Source: JAKQIM01 sp964633225 (lineage in GTDB: Bacteria > Chloroflexota > Anaerolineae > Anaerolineales > UBA4823). Taken from it: DNA of 29,279 nt. The notes below the pieces were generated by a model. The model did not search any database. It was given only the letters and a program-made list of their open reading frames with translations, and was not told the DNA's origin. The DNA lies in contig CAZWFQ010000045.1 of assembly GCA_964633225.1 (NCBI GenBank), positions 1 through 29,279 of the forward strand, read 5' to 3'. The position numbers and the translations under genes are program-made. Positions 22,451-29,279 of the stretch are shown piece by piece; the stretch's first letter is position 1, and every line of letters begins with the position of its first letter.

Positions 22451-24949
22451 TTATTTACCCAGCAGCCTGGGGAACCAATACCACAATACGCCGCTGGCAG
22501 TCTTGCCGTGGATGGATGTTGAAAAATCTTGCAAGGGGATTGGGGGGTAATATCCCATTGAGACCAGCCCGCCGATCCATTCTCGTTGATTGATCGCCAT
22601 TAGCAATGCGTTATACGCTGACGCCTGTTCTCCGGGATTGGGGAAGATGTGGCTATTTTGGAATCCGGGTTGTTCAAAAAGAGTGGGCGAAAAACATCCG
22701 CCTGTGTTATCTGGCACGCAGCCGGTTGTTCCGCCGCTGACCGATGGATATGACGCACCCAGGATGATGGTTTTGCCAACGGTTTCTTGGAAGGGTTTCA
22801 GATCCTGGTCGAACAGACGCAGCGCTTCGGTGCTCATTTCCAGGGCTGATGCGCCGGGCTCACTGGCTAATGGGGCGGACCAAACGATCAAGATCTGGTC
22901 GAATTCATCTAGAAATGGCGGTGGATTTTGAATGCCTTGAGGGTATGGTAGTGCCCAAACCAGGGTACCAGAATATTGGGCACGTACCTGTTGGACAAGG
23001 CTGCGCCACCGCTGCTCTGCGTCGTGAGGTACATTTGACGGCATGCCATCCTCAAGTGTACCGCCCGGTAGGGCAGGGGCTACCCATGGCCCTCCCAAGA
23101 CGAGGGATTGGGCGTTCGTCTGGGAAGCTAGCTCGGCGTGGTGAGCAGCAAATTCTTCATACCGCTCAAACCAGGTGACCCACCATGAAAAATCACGCGT
23201 GGCGGAGATCCACCAATTTGCTTCGTCTCCCGAAAACCTTGGGGCTGGATATACCCCTACGTTCAACCCCAGGCCATGGGCTTGCATGATAGTATTCACT
23301 GCTTCAGACCACTGCATATCTTGACCGAGTGAGACTTCGAGCACAGGGGGCGATTGGCGAGTGTACGTCCAGGTAGGGCTGATAAACAACCAATTGATCC
23401 CGAGGCTGTTGGCATTGCTGATGGCTGTTGGCAAACGCGATTGCCAGGAGGGGTGGTAGTTGGGCTGAAAGGCAATTCCTGCCGTAAAACCGGAACCGCG
23501 TGCTTGGACTTCGATGTTGGGTACAGTGGCGGGGGTGGCGTCGTTTTGCCAGGCCCAGCCTGCGATGTATTCATTAAGTACCTGAACCGTATCGCTAATT
23601 GTTACAGATGGTGCCATAGGGTTGGTGCTAACGATTTCAGCTTGACCAGCAGCATTGCATTGGTCTTCGCGGCAATACCGGTATTGGAGAGATGACGAGT
23701 AATCAAGCGGGCTGAGCAACGAAAAATGCCATGTGGGCAAACCCTGATCGGTCTGGTGCGCCCACATGGGTAATGGTTCTAGCCAGCCATAGCCCAAGTT
23801 GAATTGAATCGAAATCGTTTCGTTGATGGGAGCGTTGGATGGAGTCTCTACATTAAATATAATAGGCGCTTTGTTATTTGAGTGCCAACTTTCAATTCGA
23901 TCTTCGATTTGAATTGAGGCTGTCGAGACAACTAGTTGGCGAACTTGAAATTCCCCATCCGATGTATGTTCCGCATCCCAGAATCCGTCTCCTAGGGTGT
24001 ATTTGTAACGTAGGTCGGTGCCGACGGGGAGGGTCATCGAGATCATGAAACGCCCATCTGGCAGGCGGCTCAGAATGGGCATGCGATTGGCAAGTGTGCT
24101 GATGCCGCCAGAAAGATCAGCGAATGTATTCCCAAATTGGAGCAAGTTGCCAGCCATTCTTAGCGGGGCGTCGGGCGGCGTATCTGATGGCACGCTGACC
24201 GTAAACGTGACCGCGGCTACTGGAGATGGGGTAAGATAAACCGATGCGGGGGTGGTTGAATCGGGCGCAACCAGGGCACCCTGCTGGTAAGTTTGATAAC
24301 TGCCATCCAGGGCGTAAACCACCAGGTTGTGTGTACCAGGCGGCAGGCCTTCGAGTAAATATGAGCCATCGGCAGTGGTTAATGCTTGTGCGCCGCCTGC
24401 TGTCACCAGTATGTTCGGAACCGGCGTACCATTTGTGGCGTCAAAGATTTGACCCGTAACGCGCCCGCTGGTGCTGATATAGATCGTATCTGTCCACCGG
24501 CTTAGATTATCTTCTACAATGGCAGGCCCATCAACGTGATACAACCGGTAGCGAACTGCCCGCCCGTCAGACAAATGCTCGTGCACCACAGAATCACCTG
24601 TTCGGTGGTAGCGATATTTGACCACGCTGCCCAGTATGAACGGCAGATCGACTGTGTAGTGTTGGGCATCCTGTGCTTCCATCGGATAAGAACGGGTGTT
24701 GAATGCCAGGCCGGTCACCTCGTCCAGAATAGTTAGCGAAATGGATTGCCCGGGCGCTAATGGGGCCGGCAGGTTTAGCTGAAATCTGATCATTGCTTCA
24801 GCGGTGTTTATGTCAGGGGTCGATGTGGGGTATGTGGGGGGTGTGTCGGCATTCTCACAGGATGCCAAGGCTATGAAGAATAAGGCGATCAGAACAAGCC
24901 GGATGAATGCTGGCGAAATGTGATGGTGGCGGGAAATAGTATGATACAT
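22451..24949 (-). CDS. Large secreted lipoprotein with carbohydrate-binding-like modules and TIM-barrel-like domain
   Basis: An 832-residue lipoprotein: basic and His-rich start, hydrophobic stretch, lipobox LASC with Cys31. It then has a Thr/Pro linker. About 52-150, 246-355 and 362-465 are three related beta modules, each containing a V/L-x-Y-x-Y strand (VKYRYH, LRYKYT, LQYRYC) like starch-binding/E-set CBM folds. About 162-240 is a carboxypeptidase-regulatory-like domain (GRVTGQIFD, ADGSYLLEGLPPGTHNL). From about 478 to the end lies a glycoside-hydrolase-like TIM barrel (SLGINWLFISPTW, HGLGLNVGVYPAPRF, C-terminal SGVLWYWFPRLLG). Catalytic acids cannot be fixed with confidence. The ATG at 24949 starts the signal peptide and is 28 bases after tatC. 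Likely surface sugar binding or hydrolysis. Confidence 0.82.
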   Translation of the reverse strand: MYHTISRHHHISPAFIRLVLIALFFIALASCENADTPPTYPTSTPDINTAEAMIRFQLNLPAPLAPGQSISLTILDEVTGLAFNTRSYPMEAQDAQHYTVDLPFILGSVVKYRYHRTGDSVVHEHLSDGRAVRYRLYHVDGPAIVEDNLSRWTDTIYISTSGRVTGQIFDATNGTPVPNILVTAGGAQALTTADGSYLLEGLPPGTHNLVVYALDGSYQTYQQGALVAPDSTTPASVYLTPSPVAAVTFTVSVPSDTPPDAPLRMAGNLLQFGNTFADLSGGISTLANRMPILSRLPDGRFMISMTLPVGTDLRYKYTLGDGFWDAEHTSDGEFQVRQLVVSTASIQIEDRIESWHSNNKAPIIFNVETPSNAPINETISIQFNLGYGWLEPLPMWAHQTDQGLPTWHFSLLSPLDYSSSLQYRYCREDQCNAAGQAEIVSTNPMAPSVTISDTVQVLNEYIAGWAWQNDATPATVPNIEVQARGSGFTAGIAFQPNYHPSWQSRLPTAISNANSLGINWLFISPTWTYTRQSPPVLEVSLGQDMQWSEAVNTIMQAHGLGLNVGVYPAPRFSGDEANWWISATRDFSWWVTWFERYEEFAAHHAELASQTNAQSLVLGGPWVAPALPGGTLEDGMPSNVPHDAEQRWRSLVQQVRAQYSGTLVWALPYPQGIQNPPPFLDEFDQILIVWSAPLASEPGASALEMSTEALRLFDQDLKPFQETVGKTIILGASYPSVSGGTTGCVPDNTGGCFSPTLFEQPGFQNSHIFPNPGEQASAYNALLMAINQREWIGGLVSMGYYPPIPLQDFSTSIHGKTASGVLWYWFPRLLGK

Positions 24950-24977
24950 AGGCTTCTCTGGGGCGTTGGTCACCTGA

Positions 24978-25856
24978 CTAGTCTTGGCCGCGCTGACCAA
25001 GGTGTGCCAGCCCAATGCTTAAGATGTATAACCCTGCCATTGGAATCATGACCAAGCCCATTGTAAGGGGATCGCCGGTGGGTGTAATGGCGGCAGACAA
25101 TATGGCAAGGATCACAATTGCCAGTCGCCACTGGTCCATTAATGCCTTGGCGCGCAACAAGCCCAACTTGGCTAATATATAAGCAGCCAAAGGCAGTTCG
25201 AAGGCCATTCCCATCCAGAAAATCATTGCAATAACAAAATTGAAGTAAGAGGACGGTTTTGACTGGGTAGTTAAACCCATGAAGTTGAATAGGATGGGTA
25301 AGGCAACAGGCAGTAACGCGTAGTAAGCAAAAGCCATGCCACCAAGGAAAAACAACACTGCCACCGGAATAGCAATCAGACCTCGTATCCGAGCCGGTAC
25401 TCTTAACCCTGGGGCAATGAAAAGATATATTTCCAAGGTGATATAGGGGAGGGCAAACGCAAAACCGGTGAGCAAAGCCACGCGCATCACGGTGCCCACG
25501 TTCTCGGTTACCTCGGTTGCCGTAAGAGATTCCAAGCCGCCTTCAAGTGGAACGACGAGGAATTCCATCACATTGCGCACAAAACCAAAGGTGATGGCTG
25601 CGCTGATGAACAACACAATTACGGAGCGCAGTAAATGTTTGCGCATGGCATCAATGTGTTCTAGCAGCCAGCCAGGGTTTTCGAATGTGTATGCGAGGGT
25701 GTCTGGCAGCGGGGTGTCTTTTGCCTCGTCTGTGAAAAACGCCTGGATTCTCTTGATACCACGGACCACAATATGGGCTATGCCCAGCGCCAGCCTCTTG
25801 ATGAATCGGAAAGGCCAGACAAGGATGTTCCAGAACCCGTGCAGCAAACGGCGCAT
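24978..25856 (-). CDS. tatC: Sec-independent protein translocase TatC, divergent
   Basis: A 292-residue multi-pass membrane protein, core of the twin-arginine export receptor. It has an unusual N-terminal extension of about 60 residues, basic and amphipathic, before the core begins at PGWLLEHIDAMRKHLL. Six hydrophobic segments follow; IAPG (147-150), GGMAFAYY, AFELPLA (Glu220) and TPTGDP fit the family. Two glutamates that bind the twin-arginine motif in E. coli (Glu15, Glu103) align with Ala70 and Ala155 here. The start lies three bases after tatA/B and has no strong ribosome site, so coupling is likely. It clusters with tatA/B as usual. Confidence 0.93.
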   Translation of the reverse strand: MRRLLHGFWNILVWPFRFIKRLALGIAHIVVRGIKRIQAFFTDEAKDTPLPDTLAYTFENPGWLLEHIDAMRKHLLRSVIVLFISAAITFGFVRNVMEFLVVPLEGGLESLTATEVTENVGTVMRVALLTGFAFALPYITLEIYLFIAPGLRVPARIRGLIAIPVAVLFFLGGMAFAYYALLPVALPILFNFMGLTTQSKPSSYFNFVIAMIFWMGMAFELPLAAYILAKLGLLRAKALMDQWRLAIVILAILSAAITPTGDPLTMGLVMIPMAGLYILSIGLAHLGQRGQD

Positions 25857-25859
25857 TGT

Positions 25860-26246
25860 TTAGCTTTGTCCGTCTAGAGGAAAATCTTTAGCCGGTTGGG
25901 GAGCGGGGGGGATGGGTGTTCCTGGCGGAGTCGTCCAGGGCAGCAGACTGTTGGGGGGCAGGTCTGCCGGCTGGTTATCATGAGTGTGTTCCATTTCTGG
26001 CATAACCAAGCCTTGTCTCTCAAGTTCTTGGCGTTCAAAGTTGGCCTCGCGCATCAGCCGAGTGGGTAGATGCCGAACCTCGCGGGATACTTGTTGAAGA
26101 GATCGCCACTCTTGTGAATTGACAACTTTATTGAGAAACTGCCCGAGTGTGCGTCCTGCTTTGACCAGATCTTTGGGACCAAAGACGATCAATGCGATCA
26201 GGATAATGGCAACAAACTCGAGGGGTCCAATGCCCAGGATTTCCAT
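25860..26246 (-). CDS. Sec-independent protein translocase TatA/TatB-family protein
   Basis: A 128-residue single-span membrane protein: N-terminal helix (about residues 6-22), FGPKDL hinge, amphipathic helix (about 28-75), then a Pro-rich, probably disordered tail. The Glu in the N-terminal helix (GPLEF, residue 10) is more TatB-like; the FGP hinge occurs in both TatA and TatB, so I do not choose. It works with TatC in twin-arginine export. It is two bases after nusB and three before tatC, so the three are one transcript. Confidence 0.88.
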   Translation of the reverse strand: MEILGIGPLEFVAIILIALIVFGPKDLVKAGRTLGQFLNKVVNSQEWRSLQQVSREVRHLPTRLMREANFERQELERQGLVMPEMEHTHDNQPADLPPNSLLPWTTPPGTPIPPAPQPAKDFPLDGQS

Positions 26247-26247
26247 G

Positions 26248-26688
26248 CTACGACGATTTGTGTTGATTAAGTGTTTGGATGATTTCGTTAAGATGTAAAG
26301 ATAAACTGCCCAATACGCCGTTTACAAAGCGGGCGGTGCTTTCAGAGCCAAACCATTTACCTAATTCAACAGCTTCATTGATTGCAACTTTAAGGGGGGT
26401 TTGATCGCTAATTGCAATTTCCCATAGGGCAATGCGGAGAATGTTGCGGTCAATTGTGGCCACTTGATCTAGCGGCCACTCGGGAGCATGCTTGGCGATG
26501 ATATCGTCTAATTCGTTAATGATTGGGATAACGCCAAATACAATCTGGCGCGCGAACTCTGCCAGGCTGTCTTCCAATGGGCCATCGGCGAATCGCTCAC
26601 CTAGAACTACCTCAGGTGAGTGTCCGGCGATATCTATTTCGTAAAGTGCTTGCAGAGCAATGCTGCGCGCTCTGGTACGGGGTTTCAT
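26248..26688 (-). CDS. nusB: Transcription antitermination factor NusB
   Basis: A 146-residue all-helical protein that binds boxA RNA with NusE (S10) during rRNA antitermination. The C-terminal signatures are clear: RNILRIALWEI near 80-90 and VAINEAVELGKWFGSESTARFVNGVLGSL near 100-128. Length and start (KPRTRARSIALQALYEID) are normal. It follows the Asp23-like gene by six bases, an arrangement also common in Firmicutes and Chloroflexota. Confidence 0.95.
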   Translation of the reverse strand: MKPRTRARSIALQALYEIDIAGHSPEVVLGERFADGPLEDSLAEFARQIVFGVIPIINELDDIIAKHAPEWPLDQVATIDRNILRIALWEIAISDQTPLKVAINEAVELGKWFGSESTARFVNGVLGSLSLHLNEIIQTLNQHKSS

Positions 26689-26694
26689 GCTTTC

Positions 26695-27060
26695 TTAAGC
26701 CTCAGCTATCTCCGGAGGATAGTCAATATCTTCGATGTGAACATTTACGCGGCCAACCTGCATGCCAACCATTTCGGAGATTGCCCGGGCAACATCACGT
26801 TGGATGTTTTGACTGACTTCTCGAACGTTGAAATCGTTCTTCAGTACCACATACAAATCAGCATATACCATGTCGTCCACGATTTCAATCTGAACACCTT
26901 CGCGCGCCAGGGCGCGTTTCCGCAACAGGTTGACGCCACCGCTGGGGGCATGGCTCATGCGGCTAACCCCACTGACGTTAAGGGTGGTCAGTTGCGCAAT
27001 GGTCAACAAGACGTCTGGGGCTATGGTTGTGGTTCCTTGGGAAGAGTAAGTATCGCTCAT
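26695..27060 (-). CDS. Asp23/Gls24 family envelope stress protein
   Basis: A 121-residue Asp23/Gls24 (YqhY-type) protein. The pattern TTTIAPDVLLTIAQLTTLNVSGVSRM at the start, then a central VYADLYVVLKNDFNV and NIQRDVARAISEMVGMQVGRVNVHIEDI, fits the family. Relatives next to nusB and accA in Firmicutes affect acetyl-CoA carboxylase and fatty acid synthesis; the fab genes just upstream here make that link attractive, but it is inferred. Cytoplasmic, no metal motif. Confidence 0.9.
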   Translation of the reverse strand: MSDTYSSQGTTTIAPDVLLTIAQLTTLNVSGVSRMSHAPSGGVNLLRKRALAREGVQIEIVDDMVYADLYVVLKNDFNVREVSQNIQRDVARAISEMVGMQVGRVNVHIEDIDYPPEIAEA

Positions 27061-27089
27061 AGTATTTTTTGGAAAGTAGTTTCTGCTGG

Positions 27090-27854
27090 TTACATCATTA
27101 CCATGCCGCCATCCACAGCCAAAACCTGACCGGTGATATACGATGCTTCATCAGATGCGAGGAAGGCAACGGCATGCGCTATCTCTTCGGGCCGCCCCAT
27201 GCGCCCCATGGGAGTAGCTTTGACAATCATTTCTTTAAGTTCATCAGACAGATCATTGGTCAAGTCCGTGGGGACAAAGCCTGGGGCGACCGCGTTCACG
27301 GTGATTTGTCGCGAGGCTACTTCGCGGGCGAGAGCTTTCGTAAACCCAATTATGCCAGCTTTCGATGCAGAGTAGTTGGTCTGCCCAACCTGCCCGGCCT
27401 GACCTGAAACAGATGAGAGATTGACGATCCGCCCATAACGTTGTTTCATCATTGGGCGAATAACGGCTTTTGAACAATTAAAAACGCCTTTGAGATTTAC
27501 ATTTAGCACAATATCCCAGTCGGCCTCGTCCATGCGCATGATCAATGTATCGCGCGTAAGCCCAGCATTGTTCACCAGGATATCTATTTTCCCGTATGTT
27601 TCAACGACCTTATCAATCATAGCTTTGGCGGTGTCTGTATTGGCGACGTCAACAGGAAGTGCAAGTGTGGGGCGACCAGTGGATGTGGCAATTTCTTGAG
27701 CAGTTGATTGCGCTAGTTCTTCTTGTTTGTCAGCAATCACTACTGTGGCACCACGGTGCGCAAAAATCTCGGCAATTGCGCGGCCAATACCGCGTGCCCC
27801 GCCTGTTATAACCGCAACACGCCCTTCCATTGGGTACATACTCATTCCGGGCAA
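27090..27854 (-). CDS. fabG: 3-oxoacyl-[acyl-carrier-protein] reductase
   Basis: NADPH-dependent short-chain dehydrogenase that reduces 3-oxoacyl-ACP in fatty acid elongation. The 254-residue protein has the dinucleotide motif TGGARGIG (17-24), NNAG (95-98), and catalytic Ser148, Tyr161 and Lys165 (YSASK), ending in the typical VDGG. The TTG at 27854 fits the ribosome site AGGAG (27865-27869) at ten bases; an ATG at 27845 is also in frame but 19 bases away. It lies 60 bases after fabD, and a TATAAT-like box in that gap is not convincing. The adjacent fabD and rpmF support the fatty acid role. Confidence 0.94.
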   Translation of the reverse strand: MPGMSMYPMEGRVAVITGGARGIGRAIAEIFAHRGATVVIADKQEELAQSTAQEIATSTGRPTLALPVDVANTDTAKAMIDKVVETYGKIDILVNNAGLTRDTLIMRMDEADWDIVLNVNLKGVFNCSKAVIRPMMKQRYGRIVNLSSVSGQAGQVGQTNYSASKAGIIGFTKALAREVASRQITVNAVAPGFVPTDLTNDLSDELKEMIVKATPMGRMGRPEEIAHAVAFLASDEASYITGQVLAVDGGMVMM

Positions 27855-27914
27855 GATAATTGATCTCCTTTGAAAAGGATATGACGATTGTCGTATTATA
27901 CCGCAAGGTGGCGT

Positions 27915-28859
27915 TTAGCCGAACGGTAGCTTTTCAAAATCGGCGGGCGTACCCAGGGCGAAGCAATTGGCCTGGCGATCAATTCGCTTAACCAGGCCAG
28001 TCAAGACCGACCCGCTGCCCATCTCGATGTACGTGGTGATATTTTGTGCAGACATCCATTGGATCGTTTCGGTCCAACGAACGCGGTGGGTGAGCTGATC
28101 TTGTAGATCCTTGCGGATCTCGACCTTGTTTTGGAGCGGCATGGCAGTAACGTTGCCAACTAAGGGAATGATGGGATCGGTTATGGGGGCGGCATTCACG
28201 CCTTGATTGAAGGCTTCTTGGGCATGCAGCATAAGCGGTGAGTGGGCCGCGATGCTGACCGCAAGGCGAACCGCCCGGCGTGCACCAGCCTGCTGGATCA
28301 AGGGGAGTGCCCTGTCTAGAGCTGCATTTGCACCTGAAATCACCACCTGCCCGGGGCAATTGTCGTTGGCTACCTGGACGATTTCATCTGCGCTGCTGGC
28401 CTGGGCACACAACTGCTCGAGGGTTGGAATATCGAGCCCAAGTATGGCAGCCATTCCTCCGGGCGATACCAGGCCTGCATGTTTCATGCTTTCGCCACGC
28501 ACGCGAACCAGGGAAAGCGCGTCCGAGAAAGGCAGGGTGCCGGCGGCGACCAATGCACTTAATTCACCCATGGAGTGCCCAGCAACGCAAGCAGGTTGGA
28601 AGCCAGGGTGAATTTCCCGAAAAACATGCAGGACAGCGACGGAATGTACGAGCAGGGCTGGCTGGGTGTTAATTGTGTCGTTCAAGCTATCTTCGGGCCC
28701 ATCCCATGCAAGGCGGGATAACGAAAAGCCCAACAGCTCGTCTGCTTGTTCAAAAATATACCGCGCGGCAGGGAAGCGGACAGCTAGCTCGCGGCCCATT
28801 CCAAGTGATTGCGAGCCCTGACCAGGAAATATGAAGGCAGTAGTATTTTGGGTGTTCAT
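27915..28859 (-). CDS. fabD: Malonyl-CoA:ACP transacylase
   Basis: Loads malonyl groups onto acyl carrier protein. The 314-residue protein has FPGQGSQ (11-17), the nucleophile Ser96 in GHSMGE, and a later AHSPLM histidine region (about 207); GSGSVLTGLVKRI is near the end. Length is standard. It follows rpmF, with a strong hairpin in the gap, and is followed by fabG. The usual plsX and fabH of rpmF-plsX-fabH-fabD-fabG are absent here. It has a weak ribosome site (AAAGAA). Confidence 0.95.
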   Translation of the reverse strand: MNTQNTTAFIFPGQGSQSLGMGRELAVRFPAARYIFEQADELLGFSLSRLAWDGPEDSLNDTINTQPALLVHSVAVLHVFREIHPGFQPACVAGHSMGELSALVAAGTLPFSDALSLVRVRGESMKHAGLVSPGGMAAILGLDIPTLEQLCAQASSADEIVQVANDNCPGQVVISGANAALDRALPLIQQAGARRAVRLAVSIAAHSPLMLHAQEAFNQGVNAAPITDPIIPLVGNVTAMPLQNKVEIRKDLQDQLTHRVRWTETIQWMSAQNITTYIEMGSGSVLTGLVKRIDRQANCFALGTPADFEKLPFG

Positions 28860-28875
28860 GGTTCTTTAATGCATT

Positions 28876-28898
28876 CGGGCCGTGTAGCTCACGGCCCG
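28876..28898 (-). other. Intercistronic hairpin between rpmF and fabD
   Basis: CGGGCCGTG (28876-28884) and CACGGCCCG (28890-28898) form a perfect 9-bp stem with a five-base loop. On the minus strand it is followed by AATGCATTAAAG rather than a T run, so it is not a classic terminator. It could attenuate read-through or protect the upstream rpmF mRNA end. Confidence 0.6.
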
Positions 28899-28903
28899 CA
28901 CGC

Positions 28904-29095
28904 TTATTTCTTTTCCTCTTTTACCTCGATCACCTCGCGGCCCTTGAAATGACCGCATTTTGGGCATACGCGGTGAGGCAAACGCATCTCGCCACAATTG
29001 CTGCAGACCACCAGGTTGGGGGCGATCAGTGCATCGTGGGAGCGCCGCCGATCGCGACGTCCAGAAGAGTGTTTTCGTTTTGGTTGAGGGGGCAT
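28904..29095 (-). CDS. rpmF: 50S ribosomal protein L32 (zinc-binding form)
   Basis: A 63-residue ribosomal protein, basic at the N terminus (PPQPKRKHSSGRRDRRRSH), with a CSNC/CPKC zinc ribbon (Cys31, 34, 44, 47). The first residue after Met is Pro, as in the L32 family. The ATG at 29095 has AGGAG (29103-29107) seven bases upstream; an in-frame start at 29125 would add ten residues across that site. It is the first gene of the minus-strand operon. All four cysteines are kept, so it is the zinc-containing version. Confidence 0.95.
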   Translation of the reverse strand: MPPQPKRKHSSGRRDRRRSHDALIAPNLVVCSNCGEMRLPHRVCPKCGHFKGREVIEVKEEKK

Positions 29096-29170
29096 GGCCT
29101 TACTCCTATCATAAATTTGGGGCAAAGCACTAAGGCTTCGCCCGTCCCAGTCTTAAAATCCACAACAAGA

Positions 29171-29189
29171 CCTGCCCAGTTTGGGCAGG
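29171..29189 (-). other. Hairpin at the 5' end of the rpmF leader
   Basis: CCTGCCCA (29171-29178) and TGGGCAGG (29182-29189) form an 8-bp stem with a three-base loop. If transcription starts near 29190, this hairpin is the very start of the rpmF leader and could protect the RNA from 5' decay. No terminator T run follows on the transcript. Confidence 0.5.
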
Positions 29190-29196
29190 CGTGTCG

Positions 29197-29225
29197 ATTA
29201 TACGTGCGAGCGGGCAGCCTGTCAA
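29197..29225 (-). promoter_or_regulatory. Consensus promoter of the rpmF-fabD-fabG operon
   Basis: On the minus strand, TTGACA (29225 to 29220) and TATAAT (29202 to 29197) are separated by exactly 17 bases, a perfect match in sequence and spacing. The leader would be about 95 bases. It explains the high expression expected of rpmF and likely drives the downstream genes as far as the lipoprotein terminator. Confidence 0.88.
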
Positions 29226-29279
29226 GGTATGAGTTCGAAAACCCATACGCCTGCTTGCGAGTACCGTGGTAAAAAAAGC

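Noticed and set aside
27889..27905. TATAAT on the minus strand (27899 to 27894) between fabD and fabG as an internal promoter
   Set aside because: The -35 position gives no reasonable TTGACA match at 16-18 bases, so it is left out as a promoter.
29227..29248. Nine-pair hairpin with a TTCG loop upstream of the rpmF promoter as a terminator
   Set aside because: No T run follows it on the minus strand; it may end an upstream transcript but cannot be supported from the remaining 30 bases of the window.
1..29279. Mobile elements, CRISPR arrays, prophage or attachment sites
   Set aside because: No transposase, integrase, terminal repeats, or repeat-spacer pattern was seen; gene order and composition look like core chromosome.

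Overview
The window is a stretch of ordinary bacterial chromosome with no phage, transposon, CRISPR or plasmid signature. Gene content suggests an anaerobic or facultative member of the Chloroflexota, probably Anaerolineae. The pointers are a fused NuoC-NuoD, a KorA/KorB 2-oxoacid:ferredoxin oxidoreductase, a corrinoid protein with two MttB-family methyltransferases, a COG2345-type regulator, and a long minus-strand run of rpmF, fabD, fabG, an Asp23-like gene, nusB and tat genes. This assignment is inferred from gene content and protein style, not from a marker gene.

Layout: (1) 1-3980, plus strand: gltX, a tRNA-Gln(CUG) with a strong terminator, then glmS. The 370-base glmS leader carries what I read as a glmS self-cleaving ribozyme. 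It has the AGCGC cleavage-site segment, a P1 hairpin, GACGAGG, a GAGGG/CCCTC pairing and an ATCAGCGG core, plus an inserted two-hairpin domain. (2) 4000-8944: a flavin-reductase-like gene (minus), then a hemolysin III/PAQR membrane protein, then mttC-mttB-mttB for corrinoid-dependent demethylation of an unknown methylamine or betaine (plus). (3) 8941-11862, minus: a winged-helix regulator with Fe-S-type cysteines, a small lipoprotein with its own promoter, and a GH13 glucosidase. (4) 11863-22446, plus: a shared regulatory region with a perfect 30-bp palindrome and a TTGACA/TATAAT promoter. It drives nuoB, nuoCD, nuoI, a small cysteine-rich protein, mrp, a PSP1/RicT-like gene, a PIG-L deacetylase, an M20 amidohydrolase, korA and korB, ending at a bidirectional terminator. 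(5) 29225-22451, minus: a consensus promoter, then rpmF, fabD, fabG, an Asp23-like gene, nusB, tatA/B, tatC and a large secreted lipoprotein with three carbohydrate-binding-like modules and a TIM-barrel-like domain.

How the genes fit together: block 4 joins the quinone-reducing arm of complex I (without the NADH-oxidising subunits E, F and G and without any membrane subunit here) to a possible cluster-assembly ATPase and a ferredoxin-reducing oxidoreductase. A ferredoxin-linked respiratory chain controlled by an iron-sulfur or redox-responsive repressor would explain this; that link is inference. Block 5 combines fatty-acid synthesis, ribosome and RNA housekeeping, and Tat export.

The points most worth a second look are the glmS ribozyme with its extra domain, the palindromic operator overlapping both divergent promoter regions, the pairing of two MttB paralogues with one corrinoid protein, the uncharacterised CX2CX10CX2C protein inside the nuo operon, an Mrp lacking its CxxC motif, and a TatC with alanine at both signal-peptide-recognition glutamate positions.
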